From positions 578,748 through 642,747 of the forward strand of contig JADKAN010000004.1 of assembly GCA_016719225.1 (NCBI GenBank): a DNA stretch of 64,000 bases, read 5' to 3'. The position numbers and the translations under genes were made by a program. The notes below the pieces were generated by a model. The model was not told where the DNA came from. It was given only the letters and a program-made list of their open reading frames with translations, and ran no database searches. Positions 60,370 through 64,000 of this stretch are shown here, piece by piece; position 1 is the first letter of the stretch; each line of letters begins with the position of its first letter. The stretch comes from Flavobacteriales bacterium. Lineage in GTDB: Bacteria; Bacteroidota; Bacteroidia; Flavobacteriales_F; PHOS-HE28.

Positions 60370-61233
60370 ATGACCACTCTACGTGTTGCTGGCGTGCCCG
60401 AACATTTCAACTTGCCTTGGCATTTGGCCATGGAGAGCGGCGCATTCCGGAATGCGGGGATCGATCTCCAATGGCGCACCGTGCCGGAAGGAACAGGGGC
60501 CATGTGCGACATGCTGCGCAACGGCGAAGTGGACATGGCTGTTCTGGTCACCGAAGGTGCCGTGCGCGATATCCTCAACGGGAACCCCAGCCGGATCGTA
60601 GCCACTTATGTGGGATCCCCATTGCATTGGGGCGTTTATGTTGGCGTGGCCACGGACATCCAAGTTCCTGCGGAACTGGTGGGGAAGCCGTTCGCCATAA
60701 GCCGGGTGAATTCGGGCAGCCATTTAGTGGCCATGGCCTACGCTCGTAGCTTGGGCTGGTTGCCGGGACCGGAGGACTTCATTGTGGTGGAGAACATGCA
60801 GGGAGCGGAGGAACGAATGCGCACTACCACACCCGTGGCCTTTCTCTGGGAAGTGGCCACTACTTCGCCATGGGAGGAGCAGGGAATCTTTCGCAAGGTG
60901 GACGAGTTCCGCCCTCCGTGGCCGTGCTTCATGGTGGTGGCCACGGAAAAAGCGATACACGGACATGCCGATGTTCTGCAACGTGCCTTGGAAACGATCC
61001 GTGCCCAGGCAGCAGCCTTCGCCACGCGCCCGGATGCACCGGAACTGGTGGCGCAACGGCAGGTGATCTCGTTGCCGGCCGCGCAGCGCTGGTTCAAGGA
61101 AGTGAAATGGAGCACCGATGGTTCCATTGATGCGGATGCCTTGCTGAGCGTGGCCACGGCACTCCGCGAAATGGGTTTGATCGAAGGTTCGCCGACCAAG
61201 GAGGAGTTGATGCGACGGCTGACGATCCAGTAA
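60370..61233 (+). CDS. Periplasmic-binding-protein fold (NitT/TauT-type) protein lacking a signal peptide
   Basis: A 287-residue protein of the SsuA/TauA/THI5-like solute-binding fold: TLRVAGVPEHFNLPWHLAME, GIDLQWRTVPEGTGAMCDML, GEVDMAVLVTEGAVRDILNG, FAISRVNSGSHLVAMAYARS, and a C-terminal helical part (DALLSVATALREMGLIEGSP). It has no signal peptide or lipobox, and no ABC permease or ATPase is nearby. Such cytoplasmic solitary forms occur in Bacteroidota; the role is unknown. The ligand loop sequence (PGPEDFIVVENMQGAEERMR) does not identify a substrate. It stands between cargo genes and the wbpDBA group. Confidence 0.8.
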   Translation: MTTLRVAGVPEHFNLPWHLAMESGAFRNAGIDLQWRTVPEGTGAMCDMLRNGEVDMAVLVTEGAVRDILNGNPSRIVATYVGSPLHWGVYVGVATDIQVPAELVGKPFAISRVNSGSHLVAMAYARSLGWLPGPEDFIVVENMQGAEERMRTTTPVAFLWEVATTSPWEEQGIFRKVDEFRPPWPCFMVVATEKAIHGHADVLQRALETIRAQAAAFATRPDAPELVAQRQVISLPAAQRWFKEVKWSTDGSIDADALLSVATALREMGLIEGSPTKEELMRRLTIQ

Positions 61234-61428
61234 GCGTTCCATCGCAGGATCCGCTCGGTATCTCATACGTTGGTCGGCGTGACCCTGCTGTGACCTTGGC
61301 TTCCGGGCGGGATCAAGTGAAAGAGGAGCCTACAGGACGCTTGTGATCAATGTACGCACCAAAGGTCATGGCATTCCCCTGCGATCCGGTACATTCGCAT
61401 CCGTTTCCGCCCCCCGGCCAGAACGCGC

Positions 61429-62007
61429 ATGGACACCCATTACAACGCACATCCTTCCGCCTTCATCGATGCCGGGTGCATCATTGGAAAAGGCACCCGC
61501 ATCTGGCACTTTAGCCACATCATGTCCGGTTGTGCCATTGGTGAGAACTGCAACATTGGGCAGAACGTGGTGGTAAGCCCCGAGGTGAAGCTCGGTAACA
61601 ACGTGAAGGTGCAGAACAACGTGAGCATTTACACCGGTGTGGAATGTGAGGACGATGTCTTCCTGGGTCCATCCTGCGTGTTCACCAACGTGATCAATCC
61701 GCGCAGCGCGGTGGACCGCCGTGGGGAATACCTGCGCACACTGGTGAAGAAAGGGGCCACGATCGGTGCGAACGCCACCATCGTCTGCGGGCACGACATC
61801 GGGCGTTTCGCCTTTATCGCCGCTGGGGCCGTGGTCACCAAGGAGGTGCCGGACCATGCGCTGGTTATGGGAAATCCCGCGCGCCGTACCGGCTGGATGA
61901 GCGAGCACGGGCACAAGTTGCAATTCGATGCCACAGGCCATGCCACCTGCCCGGAAAGTGGTCAATGCTATGTGTTGAAGAACGAAAACGTCTCTCGCGA
62001 AGCATGA
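61429..62007 (+). CDS. wbpD: Left-handed beta-helix acetyltransferase, WbpD-like
   Basis: A 192-residue sugar-nucleotide acetyltransferase. Hexapeptide repeats run from residue 8 to about 140: AHPSAFIDAGCIIGKGTRIW, HFSHIMSGCAIGENCNIGQN, VVVSPEVKLGNNVKVQNNVS, IGANATIVCGHDIGRFAFIA. The HFSHIM and QNNVSIYTGVECEDDVF segments are characteristic of WbpD, which acetylates the 3-amino group of UDP-2-acetamido-3-amino-glucuronic acid using acetyl-CoA. A Cys-containing C-terminus (FDATGHATCPESGQCYVLKN) follows. Its last four bases overlap the wbpB-like start (ATGA). Confidence 0.9.
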   Translation: MDTHYNAHPSAFIDAGCIIGKGTRIWHFSHIMSGCAIGENCNIGQNVVVSPEVKLGNNVKVQNNVSIYTGVECEDDVFLGPSCVFTNVINPRSAVDRRGEYLRTLVKKGATIGANATIVCGHDIGRFAFIAAGAVVTKEVPDHALVMGNPARRTGWMSEHGHKLQFDATGHATCPESGQCYVLKNENVSREA

Positions 62008-63035
62008 GCAATGGAACGGGGAAATTGAAATTCGCCGTGATCGGTTCCGGTCACATCGGTAAGCGCCACGCCGAGATGATCTCACGCAATGCTGAGTGCG
62101 AGCTGGTGGCCATCTGCGACATCAAGACCAAGGCGGAGTTGGGCGCCGGGACCTTCGATATACCATACTTCTACGATGCCGCCACCATGCTGCAGTCCGT
62201 GGATGTGGACGTGGTCTGTGTGTGTACGCCCAATGGGCTGCACGTACAGCACAGCTTATTGGCGTTGGACCATGGCAAGCACGTGGTCTGCGAAAAGCCG
62301 ATGGGCCTTACGAAAGCCGGTTGCGAAGCCGTTCTGGGCAAGGCCCTCCAAAAGCACCGCCACGTTTTCGGTGTGATGCAGAACCGCTACAGCCCGCCCA
62401 GCCGTTGGTTGAAGGACATGGTGGAGGAAAAGCGGCTCGGCGAGATCTTCATCGTGCAACTGAACTGCTATTGGAACCGCGATGAACGCTACTACAAGGC
62501 CGGAGGCTGGAAAGGCACCGCGGACCTCGATGGCGGTACGCTCTTCACACAGTTCAGCCATTTCGTGGACATCATGTACTGGCTCTTCGGCGACATCACC
62601 GAGATCACCGGCCGGTTCGCCGACTTCAACCACAAGGACCTCACCGAATTCGAGGACAGTGGCATGGTGAACTTCCGCTTTCTCAACGGGGGCATGGGCG
62701 GCCTCAACTATTCCACCAGCGTTTGGGACACCAACCTGGAAAGCAGCATCACCGTGATCGGTAGCAAGGGAAGCGTTAAAGTGGGAGGGCAGTACATGGA
62801 CCAAGTGGAGCGCTGCCATGTGAAGGACTACATCATGCCGGTGCTGGACCCCACGAATCCCGCGAACGATTACGGAGCCTACAAGGGCAGTGCCAGCAAC
62901 CACCATTTCATCATCGAGAACGTGGTGGACACCCTGAAAGGACGACAGTCCATGACCACCAATGCCTTGGAGGGCATGAAGGTGATCGAGATCATTGAAC
63001 GCATCTACGAGAAAAGGAATGAGCGACCTGTATGA
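62004..63035 (+). CDS. wbpB: Gfo/Idh/MocA-family oxidoreductase, WbpB-like
   Basis: A 343-residue NAD(P)-dependent oxidoreductase. The N-terminal Rossmann domain has KFAVIGSGHIGKRHAEMISR, the conserved VDVDVVCVCTPNGLHVQHSL and the catalytic EKP in HVVCEKPMGLTKAG; the C-terminal alpha/beta domain has WNRDERYYKAGGWKGTADLD and DGGTLFTQFSHFVDIMYWLF. Coupled to a WbpD-like gene upstream (ATGA overlap) and a WbpA-like gene downstream (17-nt overlap), it is best read as WbpB, which oxidises the 3-hydroxyl of UDP-N-acetylglucosaminuronate. I chose the ATG at 62004. Confidence 0.9.
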   Translation: MSNGTGKLKFAVIGSGHIGKRHAEMISRNAECELVAICDIKTKAELGAGTFDIPYFYDAATMLQSVDVDVVCVCTPNGLHVQHSLLALDHGKHVVCEKPMGLTKAGCEAVLGKALQKHRHVFGVMQNRYSPPSRWLKDMVEEKRLGEIFIVQLNCYWNRDERYYKAGGWKGTADLDGGTLFTQFSHFVDIMYWLFGDITEITGRFADFNHKDLTEFEDSGMVNFRFLNGGMGGLNYSTSVWDTNLESSITVIGSKGSVKVGGQYMDQVERCHVKDYIMPVLDPTNPANDYGAYKGSASNHHFIIENVVDTLKGRQSMTTNALEGMKVIEIIERIYEKRNERPV

Positions 63036-64000
63036 GCGCCTCAAGCGCAAGGAGGCGAAACTGGCGGTGATCGGCCTCGGTTATGTGGGACTGCCCATCG
63101 CGCTGGCATTTGCACGCAAATTGAAAGTTGTGGGCTTCGATATCAATGCCAAGCGCGTGGACATGATGCTCCGTGGCGAGGATCCCAGTGATGAGCTACC
63201 ACCAGAAGCTTTTAAAGGAGCCGATATTCATTTTACCGCCGATATCGAGGACCTGCGCGATGTGGAGTTCTTCATCGTTGCCGTCCCCACGCCCATCGAC
63301 CAGCAGAACATCCCGGACCTTACCCCACTGCTCGGAGCCACCCGGACCGTGGGCCAAGTGCTGAAGAAAGGCGACCATGTGGTTTTCGAGAGTACCGTTT
63401 ATCCCGGTTGCACCGAAGAGGATTGCGTGCCCCTGCTGGAACAATTGAGCGGATTGCGCTATATCACCGACTTCAAAGTGGGTTACTCGCCGGAACGTAT
63501 CAATCCGGGTGACAAGGAGCATACGTTGGAGAGCATCGTGAAGGTGAGCAGCGGCTGCGATGCGGAGAGCGCCGAGACGGTGGCGAAGGTCTACGAGCTT
63601 GTGGTTAAGGCGGGCGTTCACCGTGCCTCCAGCATCAAGGTGGCCGAGGCAGCCAAGATCATCGAGAATACCCAACGCGACGTGAACATCGCCCTCACCA
63701 ACGAATTGTCCATCATCTTCAACCGGATGGGCATAAACACCTTCGACGTGCTGGAGGCCGCGGGCACCAAGTGGAATTTCCTCAAGTTCCAGCCCGGGCT
63801 GGTGGGCGGCCACTGTATCGGGGTGGATCCGTACTACCTCGTTTTCAAGGCCAAGGAACTGGGCTACCACGCGCAGATCATTGACAGCGGCCGCTTTGTG
63901 AACGACAGCATGGGTGGCTACGTGGCCAAGCAAACGGTGAAGAAGATCATCGCTTCAGGAACCAATCCAACTGATGCGCGTGTGTTGGTGATGGGTGCCA
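63019..64000 (+). CDS. wbpA: Nucleotide-sugar dehydrogenase, WbpA/TviB/WbpO type (3' end cut by window edge)
   Basis: The frame from the ATG at 63019 runs open to the window edge (327 codons). The product has a Rossmann start (AKLAVIGLGYVGLPIALAFA), VPTPIDQQNIPDLTPL, VFESTVYPGCTEEDCVPLLE, GYSPERINPGDKEHTLESI, VAEAAKIIENTQRDVNIALT and the catalytic-Cys motif LVGGHCIGVDPYYLVFKAKE. The GGHCIGVDPYY form marks UDP-N-acetyl-hexosamine dehydrogenases (WbpA, WbpO, TviB) rather than UDP-glucose dehydrogenases, which have GGSCFPKD. AAAGGA lies just before the start. It overlaps wbpB by 17 nt. UDP-ManNAc and UDP-GalNAc are alternative substrates to UDP-GlcNAc. Confidence 0.92.
   Translation, partial: MSDLYERLKRKEAKLAVIGLGYVGLPIALAFARKLKVVGFDINAKRVDMMLRGEDPSDELPPEAFKGADIHFTADIEDLRDVEFFIVAVPTPIDQQNIPDLTPLLGATRTVGQVLKKGDHVVFESTVYPGCTEEDCVPLLEQLSGLRYITDFKVGYSPERINPGDKEHTLESIVKVSSGCDAESAETVAKVYELVVKAGVHRASSIKVAEAAKIIENTQRDVNIALTNELSIIFNRMGINTFDVLEAAGTKWNFLKFQPGLVGGHCIGVDPYYLVFKAKELGYHAQIIDSGRFVNDSMGGYVAKQTVKKIIASGTNPTDARVLVMGA

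Overview
The window is a dense, high-GC (roughly 58%) stretch of a Bacteroidota chromosome, most likely from an uncultured member of the Flavobacteriales. The inference rests on the mreC-mreB-purH order, a porG/DUF6089-uppS-bamA-ompH-ompH-murI cluster, a GldA-like ABC ATPase, SusC-type TonB receptors with carboxypeptidase-regulatory N-termini, secreted proteins with type IX secretion (T9SS) C-terminal sorting domains, a delta-60-repeat protein, and Bacteroidota-type promoters (TTTG, 19-21 nt, TAnnTTTG). I saw no tRNA, rRNA, CRISPR array, prophage or insertion sequence.

Layout. 1-3456: mreC (cut by the window edge), mreB and purH on the minus strand. 3636-8470: an outer-membrane protein, a YqaA-type membrane protein, and a PhoB/PhoR-like response regulator and histidine kinase flanking a Na/Pi cotransporter. 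8501-12954: a two-way terminator, then a TonB receptor with a large secreted lipoprotein. 13047-18169: a LOG-family hydrolase and three secreted proteins, most with T9SS-like C-termini. 18428-26924: mfd, several small unknowns, a TonB C-terminal relic and an rsgA-phosphatase-dtd-mazG run. 27034-33375: an MFS exporter, an alkyltransferase, gldA, metK, and rplU-rpmA closed by a strong terminator. 33492-36644: ECF sigma factor and membrane partner, a plug-only TonB-receptor-like protein, and a NifU-type protein. 36844-40604: a metal-related cluster (small Cys protein, TonB receptor, HMA protein) and a gamma-carbonic anhydrase.

40702-50359 is the envelope biogenesis block (CBS protein, BamA-like barrel, NAD kinase, PorG-like barrel, uppS, bamA, two Skp/OmpH chaperones, murI), divergent from pdxJ and an alpha/beta hydrolase. 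52013-54037 holds waaA (Kdo transferase) and an outer-membrane protein. 54178-64000 is a surface-sugar region: a WbpE-like aminotransferase, UDP-glucose dehydrogenase, UDP-xylose synthase, two T9SS cargo genes, a lone periplasmic-binding-fold protein, then WbpD-, WbpB- and WbpA-like genes. Together the Wbp-type enzymes could make UDP-2,3-diacetamido-2,3-dideoxy-glucuronic acid for O-antigen or capsule, possibly including the anionic LPS used to anchor T9SS cargo.

Most unusual points: short repeat elements sit in frame inside two housekeeping genes (rsgA and mfd), and a sequence matching the rsgA one lies upstream of rplU; L27 carries a helix-hairpin-helix extension; several start codons lie 4-6 nt after a -7 promoter box, suggesting near-leaderless mRNAs; and two genes (waaA and a TonB receptor) are each broken by what looks like one extra C in a C4 run. 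I found no clearly new defence or metabolic system.
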